The notes under the pieces: model-generated
What the model was told of the DNA's origin: nothing
Seen by the model: the letters and a program-made list of their open reading frames with translations, nothing else
The model's database searches: none
Made by a program: the position numbers and the translations under genes
Shown: in pieces, positions 20,644 through 28,543 of the stretch
Position numbering within the stretch: position 1 is the first letter of the stretch
How the letters are laid out: each line of letters starts with the position of its first letter
NCBI GenBank assembly: GCA_027018875.1
Contig: JALUYA010000024.1
Span: 1-51,967, forward strand
DNA from: Gammaproteobacteria bacterium
GTDB taxonomy: Bacteria; Pseudomonadota; Gammaproteobacteria; JAKDMP01
DNA length: 51,967 bases
Reading direction: 5' to 3'

Positions 20644-23600
20644 CGGAATGTCCTCTCTGGGGTGGATGGAAGTGGAAGTGGAACCGCGGCGGCGCAGCCA
20701 CCACGGCACGAGGGCGAGCAGCAGCAGGCCGAGGAGCGCGAACGGGCCGAAGGCACCGCCGCCGCCGCCACCGCCACTACTCGGGGGTGCAGGAGGCGCC
20801 TTCTTGACGGTGATCGCAACGGTGGCGGTGTTCGACGTTAAGCCGGTCACCGTGTCTTTGGCGGTGAAGGTGAAGCTGTCGGTGCCGCTGTAGCCACTGG
20901 TCGGGGTGTAGGTGAAGGCGCCGGTGGTGGCGTTCACGGTGAGGGTGCCATGGGCAGGCTGAGAAGCGCTGGCATAGCTCAGCGTATCGCTGCTCGGAGT
21001 GACTACCGCGGGCAGGGTGCCGCTAAGCGCCTGGCCGGCGTAGGTGGTGAGCGTCAGGTTGCTGGCCACCGGCGGCACCTGCCCCGGTGGCGGCGTGGCA
21101 TTGATGGTGATGGCAACGGTGGCGGTGTTCGACGTTAAGCCGGTCACCGTGTCCTTGGCGGTGAAGGTGAAGCTGTCGCTGCCGCTGTAGCCACTGGTCG
21201 GGGTGTAGGTGAAGGCGCCGGTAGTGGCGCTGACCGTGACCGTACCGTTAGTGGGCTGGGCGACCAGGGCGTAGCTCAGCGTATCGCTGCTCGGAGTGAC
21301 TACCGCAGGCAGGGTGCCGCTGAGCGCCTGACCGGCGTAGGTGGTGAGCGTCAGGTTGCTCGCCACCGGATTCACCTGCCCCGGCGGTGGGGTCGGGTTG
21401 ACGGTGATGGCAACGGTGGCGGTGTTCGACGTTAGCCCGGTCACCGTGTCCTTGGCGGTGAAGGTGAAGCTGTCGGTGCCGCTGTAGCCACTGGTCGGGG
21501 TGTAGGTGAAGGCGCCGGTGGTGGCGTTCACGGTGAGGGTGCCATGGGCAGGCTGAGAAGCGCTGGCATAGCTCAGCGTATCGCTGCTCGGAGTGACTAC
21601 CGCAGGCAGGGTGCCGCTGAGCGCCTGACCGGCGTAGGTGGTGAGCGTCAGGTTGCTGGCCACCGGTGCGACCTGCCCCGGCGGTGGGGTCGGGTTGACG
21701 GTGATCGCAACGGTGGCGGTGTTCGACGTTAGCCCGGTCACCGTATCTTTGGCGGTGAAGGTGAAGCTGTCGGTGCCGCTGTAGCCACTGGTCGGGGTGT
21801 AGGTGAAGGCGCCGGTAGTGGCGTTCACCGTCACCGCGCCGTGGGTGGGCTGGGTGACCGAGGCATAGCTCAGCGTATCGCCATAGGGCGCACTGGCCGA
21901 CAGGGTGGTGCTGATCGCGCTGTTCTCGTAGGTGGTCAGCGACAGGTTGTTGGCCACCGGGGAAAGCTGTACCGTGAAGGTGAAGGTACCCGTGGCACTC
22001 TGGTTGTAGGCATCGGTGACGGTCACGGTCACGGTGGTACTGCCGCTCTGGCCGCTCACCGGGGTGAGCGTGAGGGTGCAGGACCCCGCCGCGGTGCACG
22101 AGCTTGCACCCGTGATGTTGGCATCGGGCAGCAGCGTGGTGTTGGAGCTGGTTGCCGTCACCGTGAGTGGCGTGCCGCTGCCGGCCAGCGTGAAGGCCTC
22201 GCTGCCCGCGTTAGGCACCGTCACCGTCACATTGCTCAGTCCGCTTAGCGTCGGCGGCGCCGGCGGCACAACAATGGTGGTGCTCGCGGTTTGGACAAGA
22301 TCGGGGGCGCCGTTGGCCAGTTGCCCGCTCTGGGCAATGCTCGATCCCCCCGCGCCGGTGGCCTGGAGCGTGAGCGTCGCGGAGCCGGTACCGCCGTTGC
22401 CGGCGATGCTGCCCAGGTCGCAAGTAACGTACTGGGTGATGCTGTTCTGGGTGCAGCCGAACACACCGTTCGGGCCGGTGCTGCTGACCGCCACCACGTC
22501 GGCCCCGCTGCTCGGAGCCGGCAACGCCACCTGTACATCGGCGCTGGCGGAGCTGCTGTTGTTGGTGAGGATGTACTGGCTGTCGAACCGGCCGCCCGGC
22601 ACCACCGTGGCCGGCGCGCTGAGCCCGGCGGAAAGATCGGAGGTGCCGAAGAAATAGGCCGCACCCTGGCTGCTGTTGCCGCCGATGGTCTTGTTGTAGG
22701 CCCCCACCAGTGCGGTGGCGCCGTCGGCGGAGAGCGCGACCGAGCTGCCGAAGGAGTCTTGCGCCGCACCGTCCGAGGCCGTCAGTTCGGCGGTGTAGGT
22801 CCAGGTGGTTACCCAGCCGCTGGGCAGCTCGGTGTACACATAGGCTGTACCCCGGTAGCTATTGCTGCCGACGGTCTTGTCACCCGCTCCCACCAGCGCG
22901 GTGGTGCCGTTGGCGGAGAGCGCGACCGAGATACCGAAGCCGTCATTCACCGCGCCGTCCGAGGCGATCAGTTCGGCCGGGGTATTCGTGGACCAGTTGT
23001 TCGTGGTAGTGAACAGATAGGCCGCACCCTGGCCGCTGTTGTTGCCGACGGTCGTGTTATACGCCCCCACCAGCGCGGTGGCGCCGTCGCCGGAGAGCGC
23101 GACCGAGATGCCGAAGTAGTCTTGCGCCGCACCGTTCGCGGCGATTAGTTCGACCTGAGCGTTCGTGGACCAGTTGTTCGTGGTAGTGAACACATAGGCC
23201 GCACCCCGTTGGCTGTTGCCGCTGACGTTCTTTTCCCACGCCCCCACCAGCGCGGTGGCGCCGTCGGCGGAGAGCGCGACCGAGAAACCGAAGTAGTCAT
23301 TCGCCGCGCCGTCCGTGGCGGTCAGTTCGGCGGTCTGGCTCCAGGTGCCGGCGGTGAGCGTGAATACATAGGCCGCACCCCGGTAGCTGTTGCCGCCGAC
23401 GGTCTTGTAATCGGCTCCCACCAGCGCGATGGTGCCGTTGGCGGAGAGCGCGACCGAGTTGCCAAAGTGGTCACCCGTCGCGCCGAGCGTGGTGGTCAGT
23501 TCGGCCGGGGTATTCGTGGACCAGTTGTTCGTGGTAGTGAACACATAGGCCGCACCCTGACCGTAGTTGCTGCCGACGTTCTTGTAATCGGCTCCCACCA

Positions 23601-24591
23601 GCGCGGTGGCGCCGTTGGCGGAGAGCGCGACCGAGTCGCCGAAGCCGTCTTGCGCCGCGCCGAGCGAGACGGTCAATTCGGCGGCCTGGCTCCAGGTGCC
23701 CCCGGCGAGCGTGTACACATAGGCCGCACCTTGGCCGCTGTTGCCGCCGACGGTCTTGGTGGGTGCCCCCACCAGCGCGGTGGTGCCGTTGGCGGAAAGC
23801 GCGACCGAGCTGCCGAAGTTGTCACCCGCCGCGCCGTCCGCGGCGGTCACCTCCTGCTGCACCCAGACCAGCGGATCGACCGTGACGGGATAACGGGCGT
23901 GGGCGGCATCGAAGGCGAGTGTGAGGGTGGTGCCGCGGGACCTGAGGGTTGCCGGCAGAACTTTTCCCGTGGCATCGACGACCCGCAGCTTGCCGTAGCG
24001 CAGCCGACCCCAGGCCAGCGTGCCATGGTGCACGGTGGGCGCGGCGCCGGCGCTCAGTTGCAGTATTACTTTACCGCGGCCCGCCGGGGCCTTGTCGATG
24101 GTGAAACCCTGCTCGTAGCCCAGCGGCAGCACCCGCCACCATTCGCTGATATGCCGGCCGCGGTAGGCGATGCGGTTGGCATGGGGTGCACTGCGGACCA
24201 GCTGCACTGGCCGTAGCGTGCCCACCCGGCCCCAGGCGGTGAGGTGCAGGCTTAGCTTATCCCGGCCGGCGCTGAATGCCGGGCCATGGCGACCAAAGCA
24301 GCCGGAAAACCCGGAAGATGAGTGCGCCCCGGTGGGCAGCACGGCACAGCCGTTGCGCCCAATGGCGTAGGCGGGATTGTGTGCCGCCGCCCCGGCCTGG
24401 GTCCGGGCGATAGCGGCGACCAACCCCGCCGGGGCCAGGCCGATGCCGTGGCGCGCGGGTGCGGCCTGCGTCGATTGGGAGGTGGTGGGGGTGTGCTGCG
24501 CGGTCTGCGCGAAGGTCGGCAGGGCCGCGAGACTCAGTGCCAGCGCGGCGCCGGTGGAAACAAGAAAACGTCGGGTTAAATGGAATTTCAT
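18556..24591 (-). CDS. Fused pair of secreted repeat proteins (FG-GAP/Ig protein plus delta-60 protein)
   Basis: One 2011-aa open frame from the ATG at 24591 (AGAGG 8 nt upstream). Residues 1-31 are a twin-arginine-like signal peptide (TRRFLVSTGAALALS). About 240-650 hold seven FG-GAP-type repeats, each with a DxFGxSVALS core, suggesting a seven-bladed propeller. Then come DUF11/Ig-like regions and four 99-aa cadherin/Ig-like repeats (about 871-1261). Residues 1273-1302 are a Gly-rich stretch, a membrane segment and RRR, a normal protein end. Without any stop the frame continues through GSTSTSIHPREDIP into a second near-identical signal peptide at 1317, a delta-60-repeat region (PDGSLDTSFG type), a cadherin-like domain and another Gly-rich/membrane/RKRR tail. 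It may be one polyprotein, or two proteins using an internal start. Confidence 0.85.
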   Translation of the reverse strand: MKFHLTRRFLVSTGAALALSLAALPTFAQTAQHTPTTSQSTQAAPARHGIGLAPAGLVAAIARTQAGAAAHNPAYAIGRNGCAVLPTGAHSSSGFSGCFGRHGPAFSAGRDKLSLHLTAWGRVGTLRPVQLVRSAPHANRIAYRGRHISEWWRVLPLGYEQGFTIDKAPAGRGKVILQLSAGAAPTVHHGTLAWGRLRYGKLRVVDATGKVLPATLRSRGTTLTLAFDAAHARYPVTVDPLVWVQQEVTAADGAAGDNFGSSVALSANGTTALVGAPTKTVGGNSGQGAAYVYTLAGGTWSQAAELTVSLGAAQDGFGDSVALSANGATALVGADYKNVGSNYGQGAAYVFTTTNNWSTNTPAELTTTLGATGDHFGNSVALSANGTIALVGADYKTVGGNSYRGAAYVFTLTAGTWSQTAELTATDGAANDYFGFSVALSADGATALVGAWEKNVSGNSQRGAAYVFTTTNNWSTNAQVELIAANGAAQDYFGISVALSGDGATALVGAYNTTVGNNSGQGAAYLFTTTNNWSTNTPAELIASDGAVNDGFGISVALSANGTTALVGAGDKTVGSNSYRGTAYVYTELPSGWVTTWTYTAELTASDGAAQDSFGSSVALSADGATALVGAYNKTIGGNSSQGAAYFFGTSDLSAGLSAPATVVPGGRFDSQYILTNNSSSASADVQVALPAPSSGADVVAVSSTGPNGVFGCTQNSITQYVTCDLGSIAGNGGTGSATLTLQATGAGGSSIAQSGQLANGAPDLVQTASTTIVVPPAPPTLSGLSNVTVTVPNAGSEAFTLAGSGTPLTVTATSSNTTLLPDANITGASSCTAAGSCTLTLTPVSGQSGSTTVTVTVTDAYNQSATGTFTFTVQLSPVANNLSLTTYENSAISTTLSASAPYGDTLSYASVTQPTHGAVTVNATTGAFTYTPTSGYSGTDSFTFTAKDTVTGLTSNTATVAITVNPTPPPGQVAPVASNLTLTTYAGQALSGTLPAVVTPSSDTLSYASASQPAHGTLTVNATTGAFTYTPTSGYSGTDSFTFTAKDTVTGLTSNTATVAITVNPTPPPGQVNPVASNLTLTTYAGQALSGTLPAVVTPSSDTLSYALVAQPTNGTVTVSATTGAFTYTPTSGYSGSDSFTFTAKDTVTGLTSNTATVAITINATPPPGQVPPVASNLTLTTYAGQALSGTLPAVVTPSSDTLSYASASQPAHGTLTVNATTGAFTYTPTSGYSGTDSFTFTAKDTVTGLTSNTATVAITVKKAPPAPPSSGGGGGGGAFGPFALLGLLLLALVPWWLRRRGSTSTSIHPREDIPMKFHLTRRFLVSTGAALALSLAALPALATPGDVDPAFNGGTPVVFDFTPTATFNPNAAAMNPLNHDILWAGHFQTPTSEGGAINVYKPDGSLDTAVGSGSGETALTAAQAGFTGGNLYLYAIDVDDQGRILAAGMLVNTYGAPAMILVRFKPDGSLDTSFGTAGTGIVVDPLHNYASASGLSLTADGHILVTGSAMDSGTVQLTVWRFNPDGTADTAFGGTGYVQIAAINDSAYEFCLPALQPDGALIAGCQLSATGGWKLTRLKADGTVDTGFGSTGFITGATSQLLAGLALAPDGGFVISELDESGSPPYPVDMRRFLADGTVDTGFNSGKPVAFGSASNGTWQVPVAVQPDGKILISANNGKNSLPIGRFLADGTADLNFAGGGSVSFIDFSNINSYNYTPTPTALLLQGDGRIVASGWADSTQGSGEAGFVTRVLSDTYDLTPTAPAFTAVLRAPLGQALASNAVAVSGVSIGGGSSGVNIALVTQTAKYSTSGGAPFAGTFIGTNVAWAHAENPLALEQMTPPSSGTDTTTTVVLGGFWAANNYEVPLGSTVTASWKTTTDVPPVASDGTLSATTAKATAGTLSATNPSSGTLAFAIVTPPAHGAVTLTNAVTGAYTYTSTGGYTGADAFTWKVNDGVADSNIATVAITVKKAPPAPPSGGGGGGSLGIIGLLALALLGFGVMFRKRREF
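20569..20657 (-). repeat. Signal-peptide/leader cassette, copy 2
   Basis: About 89 bp covering the ribosome binding site and most of the signal-peptide code, differing from 24517-24604 at only a few positions. The copies lie in direct orientation at the two starts of the long frame. Confidence 0.85.
20644..20657 (-). promoter_or_regulatory. Internal ribosome binding site within the long frame
   Basis: On the minus strand CAGAGAGGACATTCCG directly precedes the internal ATG at 20643. It is nearly the same as the leader of the first start at 24591, and within the long frame it is translated as PREDIP. It supports independent initiation of the second protein. Confidence 0.6.
20809..21978 (-). 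repeat. Four 297-bp tandem repeats (99-aa cadherin/Ig-like units)
   Basis: The unit boundary word ggcggtgttcgac recurs at 20824, 21121, 21418 and 21715, an exact 297-bp period. Each unit encodes PVASNLTLTTYAGQALSGTL, then FTYTPTSGYSG and DSFTFTAKDTVTG. The three copies nearest the C-terminal tail are almost identical; the outermost (protein-proximal) one is more diverged. Copy number is likely to vary by recombination. Confidence 0.92.
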
Positions 24592-24604
24592 CGGAATGTC
24601 CTCT
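24517..24604 (-). repeat. Signal-peptide/leader cassette, copy 1
   Basis: Direct-repeat partner of 20569-20657. The near identity is stronger than expected from protein-level selection, because synonymous positions and the non-coding leader are also conserved. It points to recent duplication or gene conversion. Confidence 0.85.
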
Positions 24605-24662
24605 CGGGGTTGAGTGGCAGTGGAACGGGTGGGCGCGGGTGCGAGCAAAGGATGTTGGAGTT

Positions 24663-24926
24663 TCATGGCGAATGGCCTCCGTGCCCGCTGGATGAGCGCT
24701 GGTCGCGGTGGACAGCGAATACCGTCACTCCGCCCGCACCCAGGATGTCCCACAGCTCGCTGATGTTGTGAAAGGGGCGGCGCTTGCTGTCGGTGTAGAC
24801 GTCTTCAACCAGACCGACGAGCGTTCCAGAACCGCCGTCACGCCCTGCCGTGCGCCGATAGATACGCACGATGTAGCTGTCGACATCGGTATTGTCCGTA
24901 CTCAATTGCCGTTTCTGCCGGGCCAT
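24663..24926 (-). CDS. Small conserved cytosolic protein, 87 aa
   Basis: MARQKRQLSTDNTDVDSYIV starts at 24926 with GAGAG 6 nt upstream; a TTG at 24941 would add 5 residues. The core SYIVRIYRR, GTLVGLVEDV and RRPFHNISELWDIL looks like a small conserved family often found near large regulators and exported proteins, but I cannot name a function. There is no signal peptide. The stop overlaps an ATG at 24666 (ATGA) that is in frame with the long secreted protein, so translational coupling is possible. Confidence 0.65.
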   Translation of the reverse strand: MARQKRQLSTDNTDVDSYIVRIYRRTAGRDGGSGTLVGLVEDVYTDSKRRPFHNISELWDILGAGGVTVFAVHRDQRSSSGHGGHSP

Positions 24927-25027
24927 CCGGTACTCTCGCAATGAACTTGCTTCCCAGTGTGGAGGCCAGGCGATTACAGATCGGGTACGGATTGCCCGCG
25001 ATTTACGCGCTTATGTCGAAAGGCGAC

Positions 25028-28000
25028 TCAGTGGCGGGTGAGGGCGCGGTGCAGGGCCTCGGTTTCGGCGCTGGGAGCGCAGTCGAGCACCTGGTCGAGC
25101 AATTCGGCGCAACGGCGGTAGACGGCCAGTCCCTCGGCGCGGCGCCCACTATCCAGGTGACAGCGCATCAGGCTTCGGTAGCAGGCTTCGGCCAGTTCGT
25201 CGAGAGCCAGGGCGTGTTCGTAACAAACGATTGCGGCGCAATTGTCACCGTTCGCGTGCAGGGCGTCGGCAGTGGCGGTGACGGCCCGCAGCAGGCGGTT
25301 ACGGATTCGTTCGCGCGCCGGCAGCGCCCACGGCGCTTCCTCGTCGCCATGAAGGAATGGGCCTCGATAGAGCGTCAACGCCGGTTTGAGCGCCGCAAGA
25401 GCGAGTTGGGCGTCATCCGGCAGCGCGTTTTCGACCCCATCCAGGTGACGCTCGCAGGCCCACAAGTCCACCCGGCACCGGGTCGGGTCCAGGCCTATCA
25501 ATCCCCCCTGGCGCTGTACCGCCTCGACCCCGATCAGTCGGCGCAGGCGATGCAACGTTGTGGCCAGTGCCTGCTGCGCGGCGTCGCCCTCGGCCTCCGG
25601 CCACAGGGCATCGGCGAGGCGCACTTCGGGAACTTCGCGCCGGCCCAGTGCCACGATCGCCTTGAGCAGTGCGAGCGGGCGTTTCTGGCTTTTGCCCTCG
25701 AAACGCAACGGTATATCATCCTTTCGTACCTCGAAATGACCTAGGGTGGTGATGCGCAGCGGCCACGGCCAGTTGCTCAAATGCACCGGGGGGTGTTCCG
25801 GCGCGAGCCGCCGTAATCGGATCAACCGCTGCACGAACTCGGTCTCTATGTCGTGTTCGAGGGCGATGACGCACAACTCGGCCATCGTGGAGCTGTTCCA
25901 CAAGGACGAGGTGGTGAAGTCGTGAACCCGGCACACTGCCATAAATTCGCGCAGCGTACTCAACATCTTCCGCCGGTGGCCGCGGGTGCGGGCAAATTCG
26001 GTCTGCGCCAGCAGTGCGGCATAGGCAATGGTGCCGCTGTGGCTGGCCGCGGCCAGATCCCTGGCTTCGGCCACCGCCGCATCGGCGGCAGCCGTTTCGC
26101 CCCGTAGCTCAAGTGCCCGCGCCAGTGCCGGCAGCACCGTCCCCTGGGCCCAAGGCACGCCGGCCCGGCGAGCTAGTTGCAGTGCGGTTTCGGCGTGTTC
26201 GTGCATTGTCGCGACATCACCCCGGTGCATGGCCGCCGTAAAGACCTGGTAGTGGTAGTGGCAGGCATCGAGCAGACGGGCGGGCTGGAGTACCGCACTC
26301 ATGCGCGCGAGCAGTTCGTCCGTGGCGGCCAGATCACCGGCGGTAACCTGGCCCCAGGTCGCCTGCGCCAGGAGCATGAAATCCCACATATGAGTGCCGC
26401 TGCGTTCGGCCAGTTCGAGACCACGCTCAGCCATCGTCACGCAGCCTTGAGTATCCGAACGCATCCACAATTCCATGGCCCGAATCGCACACCAGACGAC
26501 CCCGATCAGCGGGGCCGCATCGATGTGTTTGGCCCGCGGCTGCAGCAGGGCGGTAATGCTCGCGGCCCGCGCCAGATCGCCGCTCCACCAGACATAATAG
26601 GGTACCAACCGGCTGCCGGCTAACAGCCGCAGGCTCTCGTTTTGTTCGATGAGTCGATGCATACGCCGGGTCCAGTCCGGCAGATCCGGATGCTGCGGCT
26701 GCCGGTACGAGAGCGCCGTGAAGATGCCGATCACCGCCCGCGCTTCGGCCTCGGCATCGGGAAAGCACGGATAGCGTTCGCGTAACCGCTCGAAGCGTTC
26801 GATCCAGCAGTCGAGTGCGGTGAAATTTCCCCACTCGTAGACGAAGCTGTCTACCACGCCCGACCAGGCGCAAAAGCACCCGCGGGCATCATCGCCGGAC
26901 TCAAAGCCTTCCAGTGCGGCGGAAAATAGTGCGCGGGCCATCGGTTGGTCGAAAGGCAACCGACAGATGGCCTGCCAATAAAGCAGCCCGGGCCGGGCCT
27001 CGATCTCGCTGCCGGGCATGGCCTCCAGGGCCGACTCGATGAGCCGGGTACGGCCCTCCGCCAACCAGGTTGGCGCTTGGGCCGCCAGCAGGGTTGCGAC
27101 CTGTGCCCAATCTCCAAGCTCGACCAACAGTTCGAGCGCATCTTCGCTCTGGTGGTCCTCGATCAGCAGCCGCGCGGCGCGATGGCGTACCGCGTCGAGT
27201 CGTTTCGGAGACCAGCATTCCCGGGCCCGGCGCAGCAGGCAGTCACGAAATAACGGATGATACTCGTAAGCCGGCCGGGCGCCGACGTTACGGCTGGTGA
27301 AGTAGTTGAGCCGGCACAGCTCGGCAATCCGCGCGGCGGCCTTGGGATCCTCGCACTGGCGGGCAAGAAGAGCCGCCGGCATGCGCGGCAACCAGGCGCT
27401 TTGCAGCAAGGTCTCCAGTGTTTCCGGTGCGACCCCGGATAGAACCTCGGCGGAAAAGTAGTCGAACAACGGCTCGCTCGCATCAGCCGCTACGACCGGC
27501 GACGCCGGGCTTTGTGCCCCCGCCTGTTCCAGGAGCAGGGTAAAGCCCGCGGCCCAGCCCCGTACCTGGCGATGTAGTTTATCCACACTTGCGGGCGTCA
27601 GCCGTTTGCCAAAGCGCTTCAGGGCGATAGCGCGGGCCTCGGTGACGTCCAGCATCAAGGCACTGTCGTCGATAATGCCAATGGATTCGCAGGCCCGCAG
27701 ACGTGCGAATGCGATCCCGGGTGGACTGCGGCTGGTCAGAATCACGCTGATCGAATTCGGCGCCTGCTCCAGACCTGCCGCCAGCAGGGTTGCGGTGATC
27801 GAATCATTGGGAAGTACCTGGCAATTGTCGAATACCAGAATGCTCTCGGGTTGGATGAGTTCAAAGAAGCGTTCGAAAAAGCTCCGTGCGTAGGCGTCGA
27901 GTCCGGCCAGGTATTCCGGGGTCAGATACGGCAGTTGCGTCGCCCGCTGCGGCGCAACGGCCTGCACCGCGAGACGCAGATAGTGAAACAGCGTCGCCGG

Positions 28001-28243
28001 ATAGCGGTCGCGGCTGTCGAGTTGATACCAGATACAGGGGCGCCGGCTGGCCTCGACGTAGGTGCTGGCCAACACGGTTTTACCGCTACCGGGAGCGCCG
28101 ACGACCCAGGCCGCCGAGTGGGCGAGCGTCTCCCGCAGCCGCTGCTGTAGTCGTTGGCGTCGATAGGCGTGGGGCAGACGTGGCCTGGCCAATTTTAATG
28201 GTAGTTTCGCACCCCCCGATCGTGGTGCTGCTGTGCCCGGCAT
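25028..28243 (-). CDS. MalT-like STAND ATPase regulator with C-terminal BTAD/winged-helix domain
   Basis: A 1071-aa cytoplasmic regulator. The N-terminal KLARPRLPHAYRR signature and the Walker A GAPGSGKT (49-56) and Walker B ILVFDN (135-140) motifs match MalT/LuxR-type signal-transduction ATPases. The middle is a long helical TPR-like sensor region. Instead of a LuxR helix-turn-helix, the C-terminus has an OmpR-like winged helix (about 830-915, ITTLGHFEVRKDDIPLRFEG) and a bacterial transcriptional activation domain (about 920-1071, LALAALKPALTLYRGPFLHG, ERIRNRLLRAV). The start has GGAG 6 nt upstream. It lies upstream of the small and secreted genes on the same strand and is their likely regulator. 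Confidence 0.88.
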   Translation of the reverse strand: MPGTAAPRSGGAKLPLKLARPRLPHAYRRQRLQQRLRETLAHSAAWVVGAPGSGKTVLASTYVEASRRPCIWYQLDSRDRYPATLFHYLRLAVQAVAPQRATQLPYLTPEYLAGLDAYARSFFERFFELIQPESILVFDNCQVLPNDSITATLLAAGLEQAPNSISVILTSRSPPGIAFARLRACESIGIIDDSALMLDVTEARAIALKRFGKRLTPASVDKLHRQVRGWAAGFTLLLEQAGAQSPASPVVAADASEPLFDYFSAEVLSGVAPETLETLLQSAWLPRMPAALLARQCEDPKAAARIAELCRLNYFTSRNVGARPAYEYHPLFRDCLLRRARECWSPKRLDAVRHRAARLLIEDHQSEDALELLVELGDWAQVATLLAAQAPTWLAEGRTRLIESALEAMPGSEIEARPGLLYWQAICRLPFDQPMARALFSAALEGFESGDDARGCFCAWSGVVDSFVYEWGNFTALDCWIERFERLRERYPCFPDAEAEARAVIGIFTALSYRQPQHPDLPDWTRRMHRLIEQNESLRLLAGSRLVPYYVWWSGDLARAASITALLQPRAKHIDAAPLIGVVWCAIRAMELWMRSDTQGCVTMAERGLELAERSGTHMWDFMLLAQATWGQVTAGDLAATDELLARMSAVLQPARLLDACHYHYQVFTAAMHRGDVATMHEHAETALQLARRAGVPWAQGTVLPALARALELRGETAAADAAVAEARDLAAASHSGTIAYAALLAQTEFARTRGHRRKMLSTLREFMAVCRVHDFTTSSLWNSSTMAELCVIALEHDIETEFVQRLIRLRRLAPEHPPVHLSNWPWPLRITTLGHFEVRKDDIPLRFEGKSQKRPLALLKAIVALGRREVPEVRLADALWPEAEGDAAQQALATTLHRLRRLIGVEAVQRQGGLIGLDPTRCRVDLWACERHLDGVENALPDDAQLALAALKPALTLYRGPFLHGDEEAPWALPARERIRNRLLRAVTATADALHANGDNCAAIVCYEHALALDELAEACYRSLMRCHLDSGRRAEGLAVYRRCAELLDQVLDCAPSAETEALHRALTRH

Positions 28244-28315
28244 ACCCCTCTCCTTGTTGCCCCCAATACTGTCGCTGGCTGCCTTTACGTCCCCGTTACC
28301 GTCTCCTATCGACGT

Positions 28316-28321
28316 AGTATA
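28316..28321 (-). promoter_or_regulatory. Candidate -10 box for the BTAD regulator gene
   Basis: TATACT on the minus strand, about 75 bp before the regulator start. No matching -35 box is seen, so activator-dependent or weak expression is possible. Confidence 0.3.
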
Positions 28322-28417
28322 CCTTTGAAATTCATGGTATAGGCCGGTGGAAATGCCGGGAACACCGGAGCCGATTCCCGGCGCCCAAAGTGCACTTCAG
28401 AAATCCAGCCGATAATC

Positions 28418-28448
28418 CGAGGTTGCACGCCCTCACTGTGCAACCTCG
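28418..28448. other. Perfect 11-bp inverted repeat with 9-nt loop
   Basis: CGAGGTTGCAC (28418-28428) and GTGCAACCTCG (28438-28448) are exact inverted copies. There is no T-run on either strand. It lies between the regulator gene and the queG-tail remnant and could be an operator, a hairpin or an old transposon end. Confidence 0.5.
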
Positions 28449-28543
28449 TTATCTAGGCAGAATCAGCGATGACCGGCGAGAATCGATAGCATCTCCAGGT
28501 AGCCAAAGGCATCGCCTGGCTCGGTTGCGATCGAAGCGAACCT

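Noticed and set aside
20809-21978. Regular repeats considered as a CRISPR array
   Set aside because: The period is 297 bp, the whole unit is conserved with no variable spacers, and it codes for a 99-aa protein repeat.
21248-22099. 283-aa minus-strand frame within the tandem repeats
   Set aside because: Out-of-frame reading of the 297-bp repeats, dominated by His/Arg/Gln; the secreted-protein frame explains the region.
22291-23148. 285-aa plus-strand frame
   Set aside because: Same antisense repeat shadow as above.
23209-24216. 335-aa plus-strand frame opposite the FG-GAP region
   Set aside because: It is an antisense shadow of a GC-rich repeat region, rich in Gly/Arg repeats (such as HQRGGAVGGERDR) that mirror the sense repeats; no recognisable domain.
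28418-28448. Hairpin considered as part of a tRNA gene
   Set aside because: No cloverleaf, anticodon stem or CCA end can be drawn around it.
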